64,000 nucleotides of DNA from Candidatus Competibacteraceae bacterium (GCA_016699715.1 CP065007.1:2925001-2989000), one strand, 5' to 3'; positions 43,828 through 52,615 are shown, numbered from the stretch's first letter. The notes: generated from the sequence alone by a model not told the origin. A program made the numbers and translations.

Positions 43828-44588
43828 TCTTCCCCTAAATAGGCCTTGATCACCCGTGGATCGCTGCGGATTTCATCCGGCGTACCGGTGGCGATCGGCC
43901 GGCCGTACTCCATGACCAGGATCTCATCGGAAATACCCATGACCAGACTCATGTCATGTTCGATCAACAGCACCGCCACATCATGTTCGGCGCGCAACTC
44001 ATTGATCAGCCGATCCAGATCGCGGGTCTCTTGCGGATTCAGGCCCGCCGCCGGCTCGTCCAGCATCAGCAACTTGGGTTGCGTAATCATGCAGCGGGCG
44101 ATCTCCAACCGCCGTTGCTGACCGTAGGCGAGATTGCCGGCCTCACGATTGGCGACCGGCAATAAATTGACTTTTTCCAGCCAGAACGCCGCCCGTTCCA
44201 GCGCCTCGGCCTCGGCGCGACGATACTTGGGGGTTTTAAACAAACCGCGCAAAAACCGGGTTTCCAGTTGCGTATGCTGGGAAATCAGCAGGTTTTCGAC
44301 CACGGTCATGTTCTTGAACAGCCGCACGTTCTGAAAAGTGCGTACCAGCCCCAGCCGGGCAATGCGATGACTGGGCAGCCCCTGAATGGATTCACCGTCC
44401 AGCAGCACGGTTCCCGAAGTCGGTCGATAAAAACCACCGATGCAGTTGAAAACGGTGGTCTTACCCGCGCCATTGGGGCCGATAACGGCAAAAACCCGGT
44501 GGCGACGCACATCGAACTGAACATTATCCACCGCCAGCAGCCCGCCGAAGCGCATGCTTAGATGACGGACTTGCAGTAAGGAACCCAT
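43824..44588 (-). CDS. livG: Branched-chain amino acid ABC transporter, ATP-binding protein LivG
   Basis: A 254-residue ABC ATPase. Walker A is GPNGAGKTT. The ABC signature is the LivG-type LAYGQQRRLEIARCM, and Walker B is LLMLDEPAAGLNP. LivG typically has the RTFQNVRLF stretch, present here. The ATG at 44588 (MGSLLQVRHLS) gives the same length as E. coli LivG. Alternatives at 44639 and further upstream run into a hairpin repeat and are rejected. It is coupled to livF by a 4-base overlap and follows livM after 158 bp. Confidence 0.9.
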   Translation of the reverse strand: MGSLLQVRHLSMRFGGLLAVDNVQFDVRRHRVFAVIGPNGAGKTTVFNCIGGFYRPTSGTVLLDGESIQGLPSHRIARLGLVRTFQNVRLFKNMTVVENLLISQHTQLETRFLRGLFKTPKYRRAEAEALERAAFWLEKVNLLPVANREAGNLAYGQQRRLEIARCMITQPKLLMLDEPAAGLNPQETRDLDRLINELRAEHDVAVLLIEHDMSLVMGISDEILVMEYGRPIATGTPDEIRSDPRVIKAYLGEE

Positions 44589-44669
44589 CGGCGCGGTAAT
44601 GGGCGTGGCGAGAGGAGTCACCTTATACCAATTCTGCATAGATTTTACGCTATTGCCTGTAGGTCGTAG

Positions 44670-44697
44670 GTTGGGCAAAAGCGCAGCGTTGCCCAAC
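44670..44697. repeat. REP-like hairpin between livM and livG
   Basis: A 9-bp perfect stem GTTGGGCAA / TTGCCCAAC (44670-44678, 44689-44697) with the 10-base loop AAGCGCAGCG, preceded by CGTAG. The GTAGGTTGGGC...GCCCAACA form is a repeat commonly found dispersed in proteobacterial genomes. Located inside the liv operon, it might tune expression of livGF. Confidence 0.65.
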
Positions 44698-44746
44698 AAT
44701 GAGCCTGGATGCTGGGCTAACAGCTCAATTCTATTCAGAAACGGTA

Positions 44747-46006
44747 TTACTCATTGGAATCTTCCGCGCGTACCGGTAACTCCAGCCGGGGCCGAGCGGC
44801 CGGCAACAAGCCTTGGGGTCGCCAGATCATCATCAGCACCAGCACCAGGCCGAAGATCAACATGCGGTATTCGGCGAACTGCCGGGCAATCTCCGGCAGC
44901 GCGGTCAGGGCGATGGCGGCCAGAATGACCCCGATTTGGGAACCCATGCCGCCGAGCACCACGATGGCCAAGACAATGGCGGATTCGATGAAGGTAAAGG
45001 ATTCCGGGTTGATGAAGCCCTGCCGAGCCGCGAAGAACGCACCGGCGAAACCGGCGGTCGACGCCCCGAAACCGAATGCGGAGAGTTTGATGGTGGTTGG
45101 ATTCAAGCCCAGCGAGCGGCAGGCGATTTCATCTTCCCGCAAAGCCTCCCAGGCCCGTCCCACTGGCATGCGGATCAAGCGGTTAATCACATAAAGGATC
45201 AACAGGGTCATCACCAGCGCCACCAGGTAGAGAAAGACCACGGTGTCAGCGCCGCTGTAATCGAGGCCGAAGAACTCATGAAAAGTGGCTCCTCCTTCGA
45301 CGCTTGGCCGGCGGGCGAATTCCAGGCCAAACAGGGTCGGTTTGGGAATATTGCCAATTCCATCCGGCCCACCGGTTAAATGATCCAAATTGTTCAGCAG
45401 CAGGCGGATGATTTCGCCGAAGCCCAAGGTGACGATAGCCAAATAATCACCGCGCAGTCGCAAGACCGGAAACCCCAGCAAGCAACCGGTGGTGGCCGCC
45501 ATGATCACGCATAGCGGCAAACACTCCCAAAAGGACAGGCCGAAATGCATCGACAGCAGAGCGTAGCCATAGGCGCCCACCGCGTAAAAGGCTACGTAAC
45601 CCAAGTCCAGCAGCCCGGCGAAACCCACCACCACATTCAGGCCCAAGCCAAGCATGATGTAGATCAGCGCCAGCGTGGCGATGTCGACCGAACCCCGCGA
45701 GGCGGTAAATGGCCAGATCGCGGCGGCAACGATGACCAGGGCCAGTAAAAACGGACGATAGGCCGTCGGTACATGGGTCGGCAGGGGTAATCGGCGGGTG
45801 ATGTGCATCAGACCAGAAGCCGCTTTCAAGGGAACCTGAAGCAGTCGCACCACAAACACCACCGCCATGGCCAGCAATACCGGCCGTGGGTCCCCTTCCA
45901 GGGAGACGTCGATGCCTTCGACCTGAATCTGAATACCGAGAATCGGTACTGTGAGCAATCCGGCCAACAGGGCGACCAGCGCCGCCTCGGAAAAGTGTCT
46001 GGGCAT
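44747..46006 (-). CDS. livM: Branched-chain amino acid ABC transporter permease LivM
   Basis: A 419-residue permease, longer at the N-terminus than the core family because of an added pair of hydrophobic segments (as in E. coli LivM). The signature LIYIMLGLGLNVVVGFAGLLDLGYVAFYAVGAY is present, as is the EAA-like loop VGRAWEALREDEIACRSLGLN. It forms the transmembrane channel with LivH. It begins 6 bp after livH ends. A hairpin repeat separates it from livG. Confidence 0.93.
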   Translation of the reverse strand: MPRHFSEAALVALLAGLLTVPILGIQIQVEGIDVSLEGDPRPVLLAMAVVFVVRLLQVPLKAASGLMHITRRLPLPTHVPTAYRPFLLALVIVAAAIWPFTASRGSVDIATLALIYIMLGLGLNVVVGFAGLLDLGYVAFYAVGAYGYALLSMHFGLSFWECLPLCVIMAATTGCLLGFPVLRLRGDYLAIVTLGFGEIIRLLLNNLDHLTGGPDGIGNIPKPTLFGLEFARRPSVEGGATFHEFFGLDYSGADTVVFLYLVALVMTLLILYVINRLIRMPVGRAWEALREDEIACRSLGLNPTTIKLSAFGFGASTAGFAGAFFAARQGFINPESFTFIESAIVLAIVVLGGMGSQIGVILAAIALTALPEIARQFAEYRMLIFGLVLVLMMIWRPQGLLPAARPRLELPVRAEDSNE

Positions 46007-46012
46007 CGCTGT

Positions 46013-46930
46013 TTATACCTTTTCGATCTCAGGCTTGCCCAGCAACCCGGTCGGACGAAACAGCAACACCAACACCAACAGGCTAAACGCCACCACATCC
46101 TTGTACTCGGTAAGCAGATAGGCCGAGGCGAAGCTTTCCGACAACCCTAGAATTATACCCCCCAGCATCGCGCCGGGAATGCTGCCGATGCCGCCCAGCA
46201 CAGCCGCGGTGAAGGCTTTAATACCGGCATCAAAGCCGATGAAGGGGTTGATCTTGCCGATATACAAGCTGATCAGCACTCCGGCGACTGCCGCCAGGGC
46301 CGCGCCCAACACGAAAGTCAGGGAAATCACCCGGTTCGTATCGATACCCAGCAGGTTGGTCATCGTCAGATCCTGAGAGCAGGCGCGACAGGCTCGCCCC
46401 AGGCGCGAACGGGCGATGAACAGAGTCAGTGCAGTCATGAAAACCACGGTCACGACGGCGATCAACACCTGCATATAGGACAGATAGACCTGAAAACCGT
46501 CTTCGGGGCCAAATCGCCAGCCGCCGCTGATCAGCGGTTGCATGGATAAATCCCGGGCGCCTTGGCCGATCTGTACATAGTTTTGCAGAAAGATGGACAT
46601 ACCAATCGCTGAGATCAACGGTATCAAGCGGGGTCTGCCGCGCAACGGTCGATAGGCCACCCGCTCGATGGTCCAACCATAGGCGCTGGTAATCACAATA
46701 CTGACCACCAGGGTGAACAGTAAAATCAGGGGAACCGTCTCTACGCCGAATTGCACGGTGAGTGCGGTGATGGTGAGCAACCCGATATAGGCGCTGATCA
46801 TGTAAATCTCGCCGTGAGCGAAATTGATCATACCGATGATGCCATACACCATGGTGTAGCCGATGGCGATCAGGGCATAGATGCTGCCCAAGGTCAGGCC
46901 GTTGATGACCTGCTGAAAGAATTCGAGCAT
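46013..46930 (-). CDS. livH: Branched-chain amino acid ABC transporter permease LivH
   Basis: A 305-residue permease, with FFQQVINGLTLGSIYALIAIGYTMVYGIIGMINFAHGE at its start, the LivH hallmark. The EAA loop ARSRLGRACRACSQDLTMTNLLGID is visible. It forms a heteromeric channel with LivM. The ATG at 46930 is used because the open frame further upstream is read through the hairpin and lacks family similarity; no strong Shine-Dalgarno precedes it. It is followed by livM at 6 bp. Between livK and livH lies a perfect 17-bp inverted repeat. Confidence 0.92.
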   Translation of the reverse strand: MLEFFQQVINGLTLGSIYALIAIGYTMVYGIIGMINFAHGEIYMISAYIGLLTITALTVQFGVETVPLILLFTLVVSIVITSAYGWTIERVAYRPLRGRPRLIPLISAIGMSIFLQNYVQIGQGARDLSMQPLISGGWRFGPEDGFQVYLSYMQVLIAVVTVVFMTALTLFIARSRLGRACRACSQDLTMTNLLGIDTNRVISLTFVLGAALAAVAGVLISLYIGKINPFIGFDAGIKAFTAAVLGGIGSIPGAMLGGIILGLSESFASAYLLTEYKDVVAFSLLVLVLLFRPTGLLGKPEIEKV

Positions 46931-46965
46931 GGAGTAACCGGATGTGGGCGCTGGGCGGGCGATGT

Positions 46966-47011
46966 AGCATGGGTTTCCAGCCCGTTCAAACACAGGCTGG
47001 AAACCCATGCT
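46966..47011. repeat. Long perfect hairpin between livK and livH
   Basis: A 17-bp perfect inverted repeat, left 46966-46982 starting AGCATGGGTTTCC, right 46995-47011, with a 12-base loop. It lies 11 bp after the livK stop on the minus strand. The sequence around the loop (GCCCGTT...AACAC.GGC.GGAA) matches the hairpin at 40027-40066, so both belong to one repeat family. It may protect livK mRNA or attenuate livHMGF. Confidence 0.78.
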
Positions 47012-47022
47012 GCCTTGAACAG

Positions 47023-48147
47023 TTACTTGACCGGCGTCTTGGTCGCGTCGGCGTGCCACTCGAAGATTACGAACTGGAATTCCTTCAGGTCGCCGTTCTC
47101 CTTGAAGGCCACCTTGCCGATCGGCGTGTCGAAGCTGTGCTTGCGGATATAGTCAGCCAGTTTGACCGGATCTTCGGTCTTAGCACCCTTGATCGCGTCC
47201 ACGATAATTTGCACCGCCGAGTAGGAGGGCATCACAAAGGGGCCAGTAGGATCCTGGCTCTTGTCCTTGAAGGCCTTAACCAGGTTGGCGTTGGCCGGGT
47301 CGGCGCTGAAATCAGCCGGCAACGTGACCAGCAACCCTTCCGAGGCTGGACCGGCGATGGCGCTGATATCCTTGTTGCCGACGCCCTCGGGTCCCATGAA
47401 TCCCGCATCAAAGCCCTGCTCCCGGCATTGGCGGAGAATCAGGCCCAGTTCCGGGTGGTAGCCGCCGTAATAAACGAAATCGACATTCGCGCTTTTCATT
47501 TTGGTGCAGAGCGCGGAAAAATCGGTTTGTCCCTTGCTCACGCCTTCGAACAGGGCCACCTTGACACCCTTGGCCTCGACGGTTTTCTTGACTTCCTCGG
47601 CAATCCCCTGACCGTACTGCTGTTTGTCATGGATCACCGCCATGTTTGTGGGCTTGATCTGCTCAGCGATGTATTTTCCGGCGGTCGGTCCCTGCTGGTC
47701 ATCGGTACCGATGGTGCGGAATACCATTTTGTAGCCCTGGTGAGTGATATCCGGGTTGGTGGCCGCCGGGGTGATCATCAGAATGCCTTCGTCCTCGTAC
47801 AGCTTGGAGGCCGGCTGGGTCGAACCGGAACACAGGTGACCGACCACATATTTGATCTTGTCATTCACAATCTGGTTGGCGACGGCAACCGCCTGCTTGG
47901 GCTCGCAGACATCGTCCATCAACACGGCTTCCAACTGCTTGCCGTTGACGCCGCCCTTGGCATTGATTTGCTCAACCGCCATCTGGGCACCCATCATCTG
48001 CATGTCGCCGTACTGGGCAACCGGGCCGGTAATCGGGCCGGCCACGGCGATCTTAATGGTATCGGCGGCCTGCGCTACCCCGCCCAAAACCAGAACGACC
48101 GCGCCGACGGCGGCACTTAGAACATTACGGCTGAAGGTGTTCATCAA
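47023..48147 (-). CDS. livK: Branched-chain amino acid ABC transporter substrate-binding protein
   Basis: A 374-residue periplasmic binding protein. A signal peptide (SRNVLSAAVGAVVLVLGGVAQA) is cleaved before ADTIKIAVAGPITGPVAQYGD, the start of mature LivJ/LivK. The ligand-binding segments HLCSGSTQPASKLYEDEGI and FRTIGTDDQQGP are present. It captures leucine and related amino acids and hands them to LivHM. The start has ATG-ATG, with GGAGAGGAG upstream. It is the first gene of the operon; a palindrome lies 67 bp upstream of the start codon. Confidence 0.93.
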   Translation of the reverse strand: MMNTFSRNVLSAAVGAVVLVLGGVAQAADTIKIAVAGPITGPVAQYGDMQMMGAQMAVEQINAKGGVNGKQLEAVLMDDVCEPKQAVAVANQIVNDKIKYVVGHLCSGSTQPASKLYEDEGILMITPAATNPDITHQGYKMVFRTIGTDDQQGPTAGKYIAEQIKPTNMAVIHDKQQYGQGIAEEVKKTVEAKGVKVALFEGVSKGQTDFSALCTKMKSANVDFVYYGGYHPELGLILRQCREQGFDAGFMGPEGVGNKDISAIAGPASEGLLVTLPADFSADPANANLVKAFKDKSQDPTGPFVMPSYSAVQIIVDAIKGAKTEDPVKLADYIRKHSFDTPIGKVAFKENGDLKEFQFVIFEWHADATKTPVK

Positions 48148-48213
48148 GCGACTCCTCTCCTCGTGATGATGGCTTCAATGGGTTCGACCGAATCCGCCAC
48201 GGATGGGCGTTTG

Positions 48214-48231
48214 TCTTTAAGCGCTTAAAGA
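48214..48231. promoter_or_regulatory. 18-bp palindrome upstream of livK, candidate operator
   Basis: TCTTTAAGCGCTTAAAGA is perfectly self-complementary. It lies between livK and the LysR gene in an AT-rich pocket, 67 bp before the livK ATG, where a promoter would be. Its core TTAAGCGCTTAA is very like the palindrome in front of leuC. Confidence 0.55.
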
Positions 48232-48367
48232 ATTAACTAAATTCCCAGAGAGAACAAGCCGACATGGAAAAATCGACGCCGGAGACGGCGAAAAGAGGCC
48301 AGGGCATCCAGCGCGACAATCAAAGTCGCGCGGCCCTTACGCAAACCCTTTCTCCCCGCCGGTGGCA

Positions 48368-49231
48368 TCACTCCCGCAAAGTGTCCAGGATCGCCCGGGC
48401 GGCGTTCGACAGAGTGCGGCCCGTGTGCCGTACCACCCCCAAGCTGCGTTCCAGCCGCAACCCGTCAACGTTCAGTTCGATCAATTCCTCATCACGCATG
48501 GTGCGTGGCAGTATGCTCCAACCCAACCCAACCGCCACCATCATTTTTATGGTTTCCAAATAGTTGGTGGAAAATGCCACCAGCGGCATCACCCCCAGCC
48601 GCGCCAGACCCTCCTCAATGATCCGCCGGGTGAAGGTCGCCTCGCTCGGCAGGATGGCGGGATATTGACTCAATCTTTCCGGTGTGACGGTGATCGGCTC
48701 CGCCAGTGGATGCGCGGGCGAAGCAATCGCAATCAACGGGTCCGGCCAAAGCGGCAACGCTTCCAGTGGCGCTTCAAGCCGTGGCGGCAGGGTAATGACC
48801 GCCAGATCCACCTCGCCACGCAGCACCGCCGCCCCGGCCAGTTCCGAATCCATGAACCGCATATTCAGGCGCACCTGCGGATAGCGGCTGGAAAAGGTTC
48901 GTAAGACCGGCGGCAGGCGATGCAGGCCGATGTGATGGCTGGTGGCGAGAGCCAGCGGCCCGGTGACGATCCCCGACAGATTGCGCAGCGCTCGGCCAGT
49001 GTCGTCCAACTCGGCCAGGATGCGCAGTGCTCGCGGCAGCAGCACGCCGCCGGCCTCGGTCAACCGCACCACCCGACCCAGTCGGTCGAACAGCCTCGTA
49101 CCCAATTCCGCTTCCAGCGCCGCCAGCCGCTTGCTGACCGCCGGTTGCGTCAAATGCAACCGCTCGGCGGCCAGCGAGAACGACCCGCTGTCGGCGATGG
49201 TGACGAAAGCTTGCAATCCGGCGATATCCAT
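48368..49231 (-). CDS. LysR-family transcriptional regulator
   Basis: A 287-residue LysR-type regulator. The N-terminal winged helix-turn-helix reads LQAFVTIADSGSFSLAAERLHLTQPAVSKRLAALE. A LysR substrate-binding domain follows, with IGLHRLPPVLRTFSSRYPQV and GLGWSILPR. The ATG at 49231 (MDIAGLQ) fits the family start; a GTG start at 49258 would add nine residues and has no better ribosome site. It is divergent from leuC with 127 bp between starts and lies next to livK, so it probably regulates leucine synthesis, import or both. The ligand is unknown; an isopropylmalate-type intermediate or leucine is a guess. Confidence 0.88.
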   Translation of the reverse strand: MDIAGLQAFVTIADSGSFSLAAERLHLTQPAVSKRLAALEAELGTRLFDRLGRVVRLTEAGGVLLPRALRILAELDDTGRALRNLSGIVTGPLALATSHHIGLHRLPPVLRTFSSRYPQVRLNMRFMDSELAGAAVLRGEVDLAVITLPPRLEAPLEALPLWPDPLIAIASPAHPLAEPITVTPERLSQYPAILPSEATFTRRIIEEGLARLGVMPLVAFSTNYLETIKMMVAVGLGWSILPRTMRDEELIELNVDGLRLERSLGVVRHTGRTLSNAARAILDTLRE

Positions 49232-49312
49232 GGCAATGGGTGTCGTTTTGGCGGTCACAATAGATTCTTTTATTTTATATGAATTATGAAAAATATGAAT
49301 TTGTATTATCCA

Positions 49313-49326
49313 TTAAGGCGCCTTAA
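49313..49326. promoter_or_regulatory. 14-bp palindrome in the leuC promoter, candidate LysR operator
   Basis: TTAAGGCGCCTTAA is perfectly self-complementary and has the T-N11-A type layout of LysR boxes. It overlaps a possible -35 (TTAAGG, 49313-49318) placed 17 bp from TATATT (49336-49341). A second possible -10 (TATTAT) at 49304-49309 lies just before it. Confidence 0.55.
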
Positions 49327-49358
49327 GCTGAACGATATATTGAGGCGGGAGGTAAGGC

Positions 49359-50762
49359 ATGGCCGGTAAGACCCTTTACGACAAGCTCTGGGACACCCAC
49401 TTGGTGCGAACCGATGCCGGCGGTACGGCGCTGCTCTACATTGATCGTCACCTGGTGCACGAGGTCACTTCGCCGCAGGCTTTCGAGGGCCTGCAACTGG
49501 CCGGCCGCCGGCCGTGGCGCTTGGAATCCATGGTCGCCATGCCCGATCACAACACCCCGACCGATCCCGGTTTCACCACCATCGCCGATCCGGTGTCGCG
49601 CCTGCAAGTCGAGACCTTGGATGCCAACGCCCGCGCCCATGGTCTGCGCTACTTTCCCATCGGCGACGCCCGCCGTGGCATCGTTCATGTGGTGGGGCCG
49701 GAGCAGGGCGCCACCTTGCCAGGCATGACCGTGGTCTGTGGCGATTCGCACACCTCGACTCACGGCGCGTTCGGCGCGCTGGCCTTCGGCATCGGCACCT
49801 CCGAGGTCGAGCATGTGATGGCGACCCAGTGCCTGATCCAGAAAAAATCCAGGGCGATGCTGGTGCGGGTGGACGGTCGGACCCGGCCGGGCGTGACCGC
49901 CAAGGATATCGCGTTAGCGATCATCGGCCGGATCGGCACCGCCGGCGGCACCGGTTACGCCATCGAGTTCGGCGGCGACGCCATCCAGGCGCTGAGCATG
50001 GAGGGACGGATGACGGTCTGCAACATGGCCATCGAGGCCGGGGCCCGCGCCGGCATGATCGCGGTGGACGACACCACCCTCGCCTACGTCAAGGGCCGGC
50101 CGTTCGCGCCGCAAGATGCATGGTGGGATCGGGCGGTCACGGCTTGGCGCGAACTGCACAGCGACCCCAATGCCGAATTCGACCAGGTCGTGGCGCTGGA
50201 CGCGGCGACAATCCAGCCACAGGTGACCTGGGGGACCTCGCCGGAAATGGTGGCGGCGGTGGGAGGACGCATTCCCGATCCCGCTCAGGAAAGCGACCCG
50301 GTCAAACGCGACGGTATGGAACGGGCGTTGCGTTACATGGGCTTGCGGCCGAACATGCCGATCACTTCGATCAAGCTGGATCGGGTGTTCATCGGCTCCT
50401 GCACCAACGGCCGCATCGAGGATCTGCGCGCGGCGGCGGCGGTGATCAAGGGCCGCAAGGTTGCGCCGAACCTCAAGCAGGCGCTGGTGGTGCCGGGTTC
50501 CGGCTTGGTAAAACAACAGGCCGAGGCCGAGGGGCTGGATCGGGTGTTTACCGCCGCCGGCTTCGAGTGGCGCGAGCCGGGCTGTTCGATGTGCCTGGCG
50601 ATGAACGCCGATCGCTTACTGTCCGGCGAGCACTGCGCCTCGACCTCCAACCGCAATTTCGAGGGGCGGCAGGGGCAGGGTGGGCGTACTCATCTGGTCA
50701 GCCCGGCGATGGCGGCGGCGGCGGCGCTCGCCGGCCATTTCGTGGACGTGCGGATATTCTGA
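49359..50762 (+). CDS. leuC: 3-isopropylmalate dehydratase large subunit
   Basis: A 467-residue aconitase-family protein that with LeuD isomerises 2- to 3-isopropylmalate in leucine synthesis. The three cluster ligands are Cys348 (IGSCTNGR), Cys409 and Cys412 (GCSMC). Opening MAGKTLYDKLWDTHLV and CGDSHTSTHGAFGALAFGIG are typical. It is preceded by a strong GGAGG site and starts the leuCDB-asd cluster. It is divergent from the LysR gene. Confidence 0.96.
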   Translation: MAGKTLYDKLWDTHLVRTDAGGTALLYIDRHLVHEVTSPQAFEGLQLAGRRPWRLESMVAMPDHNTPTDPGFTTIADPVSRLQVETLDANARAHGLRYFPIGDARRGIVHVVGPEQGATLPGMTVVCGDSHTSTHGAFGALAFGIGTSEVEHVMATQCLIQKKSRAMLVRVDGRTRPGVTAKDIALAIIGRIGTAGGTGYAIEFGGDAIQALSMEGRMTVCNMAIEAGARAGMIAVDDTTLAYVKGRPFAPQDAWWDRAVTAWRELHSDPNAEFDQVVALDAATIQPQVTWGTSPEMVAAVGGRIPDPAQESDPVKRDGMERALRYMGLRPNMPITSIKLDRVFIGSCTNGRIEDLRAAAAVIKGRKVAPNLKQALVVPGSGLVKQQAEAEGLDRVFTAAGFEWREPGCSMCLAMNADRLLSGEHCASTSNRNFEGRQGQGGRTHLVSPAMAAAAALAGHFVDVRIF

Positions 50763-50773
50763 GGAAGATGCCG

Positions 50774-51412
50774 ATGCAAGCCTTTACCCGACTCGACGGT
50801 CTGGTGGTCCCCCTGGATCGCGCCAACGTGGACACCGACGCGATTATTCCCAAGCAGTTCCTGAAATCGATCAAGCGCACCGGTTTCGGCCCTTATCTGT
50901 TCGACGAATGGCGCTATCTGGATCACGGCGAGCCGGGCATGGACTGTTCGGAAAGACCGAGAAATCTCGATTTTCCCCTCAATCATCCGCGCTATTGGAA
51001 GGCGAGCATCCTGCTGGCGCGGGAAAATTTCGGCTGCGGCTCCTCGCGCGAGCACGCGGTCTGGGCACTGGACGAGTACGGCATCCGCTGCGTGATCGCG
51101 CCCAGCTTCGCCGACATCTTTTTCACCAACAGCTTCAAGTCGGGCCTGCTGCCGCTGCGACTGCCCGTCGAGACGGTCGAGCACTTGTTCAAGGCGGTCG
51201 CGGCGCAACCCGGTTACCGACTGACCGTGGATTTGCTGGCGCAGAGCGTGCTCACCCCCCAGGGCGCGGTGCTCGGTTTCCAAATCGATCCATTTCGCAA
51301 GGAATGCCTGCTCAACGGTTGGGACGACATCGATCTGACCCTGCGCCATGCCGACGAAATCCGCGCCTACGAAGCGCGGCGGCGCCAGCAGGCGCCCTGG
51401 CTGTTTTCCTGA
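50774..51412 (+). CDS. leuD: 3-isopropylmalate dehydratase small subunit
   Basis: A 212-residue small subunit, the length seen in Pseudomonas-type LeuD. It provides the swivel domain, with DTDAIIPKQFLKSIKRTGFG and GCGSSREHAVWALDEYGI as hallmarks. The ATG at 50774 is preferred to that at 50768 because it stands 8 bases from GAGGAAG. It begins 11 bp after leuC ends, so the two are co-translated from one message and form a heterodimer. Confidence 0.95.
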   Translation: MQAFTRLDGLVVPLDRANVDTDAIIPKQFLKSIKRTGFGPYLFDEWRYLDHGEPGMDCSERPRNLDFPLNHPRYWKASILLARENFGCGSSREHAVWALDEYGIRCVIAPSFADIFFTNSFKSGLLPLRLPVETVEHLFKAVAAQPGYRLTVDLLAQSVLTPQGAVLGFQIDPFRKECLLNGWDDIDLTLRHADEIRAYEARRRQQAPWLFS

Positions 51413-51436
51413 ATTTCGCGGAGGAAGTGAACACGC

Positions 51437-52516
51437 ATGACCCATAAGATTCTTGTCCTGCCCGGCGACGGCATCGGCCCGGAGATCGTCGCCGAGGCGG
51501 CGAAAGTATTGGAATGCCTGCGTCAGGAACACGGTCTGGATGCGGTATTGGAATATGGCCTGCTGGGCGGCTGCGCGGTGGACGAACTCGGTGCGCCGTA
51601 CCCCGAGACCACCCGTCGCCAGGCACGCGAAGCCGACGCCATCCTGCTCGGCGCGGTCGGTGGCCCTCAATGGGAGCGGATCGAGCGACCGCTGCGCCCG
51701 GAACGCGGCCTGCTGGCGATCCGCGCCGACCTGGAACTGTTCGCCAATCTGCGCCCGGCGCTGCTTTACCCGCAATTGGCGACGGCGTCGGCGCTCAAGC
51801 CGGACATCGTCGCCGGGCTGGACATTCTGATCGTGCGCGAGCTGAACGGCGATATTTACTTTGGCCAGCCGCGCGGCATCCGCACCCTGGAGAACGGCGA
51901 GCGCGAAGGCTTCAACACCATGCGCTATAGCGAGTCGGAGATCGAGCGTATCGCCCGGGTCGCATTCGAAGCAGCCCGCAAGCGCCACCGCAAGCTGTGT
52001 TCGGTGGACAAGGCCAACGTGCTGGAAGCCTCCGAATTGTGGCGCGAAGTAGTCGGACGGGTGGCTGGAGATTATCCGGACGTGGCGCTGTCGCACCTGT
52101 ATGTGGATAACGCCGCCATGCAACTGGTGCGCGCGCCCAAGCAGTTCGACGTGATCGTGACCGGCAACCTGTTCGGCGATATTCTATCCGACTGTGCCGC
52201 CATGCTGACCGGTTCGATCGGCATGCTGCCGTCGGCTTCGCTGGATCGCCACGGCAAGGGGTTGTACGAGCCGATTCACGGTTCCGCGCCCGATATCGCC
52301 GGCAAGGGCCTGGCCAATCCGCTGGCCACCATCCTGTCGGCGGCCATGCTGCTGCGCTACAGCCTGAACCAGCCGCAACTGGCCGGACGGATCGAGGAAG
52401 CGGTCGGCCGGGTGCTGGATCAGGGTCTGCGCACCCTGGATATCACGGCGTCCAGCATGACCCCGGTCGGTACCCAGGCCATGGGCGACGCCGTGGTGGC
52501 GGCACTGATGGAGTGA
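51437..52516 (+). CDS. leuB: 3-isopropylmalate dehydrogenase
   Basis: A 359-residue NAD-dependent decarboxylating dehydrogenase. ILVLPGDGIGPEI opens the protein, RELNGDIYFGQPRG is the substrate loop, and NLFGDILSDCAAMLTGSIGMLPSAS is the metal and cofactor region; GSAPDIAGKGLANP binds NAD. It oxidises 3-isopropylmalate in the third leucine step. It starts 24 bp after leuD with a GAGGAAG site. Confidence 0.96.
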   Translation: MTHKILVLPGDGIGPEIVAEAAKVLECLRQEHGLDAVLEYGLLGGCAVDELGAPYPETTRRQAREADAILLGAVGGPQWERIERPLRPERGLLAIRADLELFANLRPALLYPQLATASALKPDIVAGLDILIVRELNGDIYFGQPRGIRTLENGEREGFNTMRYSESEIERIARVAFEAARKRHRKLCSVDKANVLEASELWREVVGRVAGDYPDVALSHLYVDNAAMQLVRAPKQFDVIVTGNLFGDILSDCAAMLTGSIGMLPSASLDRHGKGLYEPIHGSAPDIAGKGLANPLATILSAAMLLRYSLNQPQLAGRIEEAVGRVLDQGLRTLDITASSMTPVGTQAMGDAVVAALME

Positions 52517-52615
52517 GAAGGCGAAGGCCGGGGTCGAGGATACGGCCTGTTCGGGCGGAAAATTTCCGTTTTTTGCAACTCTTTGATGATCGAGCTATTT
52601 CAGGGTATGGCGATG

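Noticed and set aside
44588..44699. Starting livG at 44699 or 44639
   Set aside because: The longer frame translates the hairpin repeat. The 44588 start gives the family length.
46930..47059. Extending livH upstream to 47059
   Set aside because: The added residues are encoded by the hairpin repeat and match no permease N-terminus.
48270..48292. A terminator for the LysR gene (CGCCG-TCTC-CGGCG followed by T-run)
   Set aside because: The stem is only five pairs and the T-run starts four bases later, so the support is too weak to annotate.
49514..51412. A 632-residue open frame spanning leuC and leuD
   Set aside because: It is read out of frame through leuC, whose own frame is a clear aconitase-type protein. 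Only its last part, from 50774, is real, and it is leuD.
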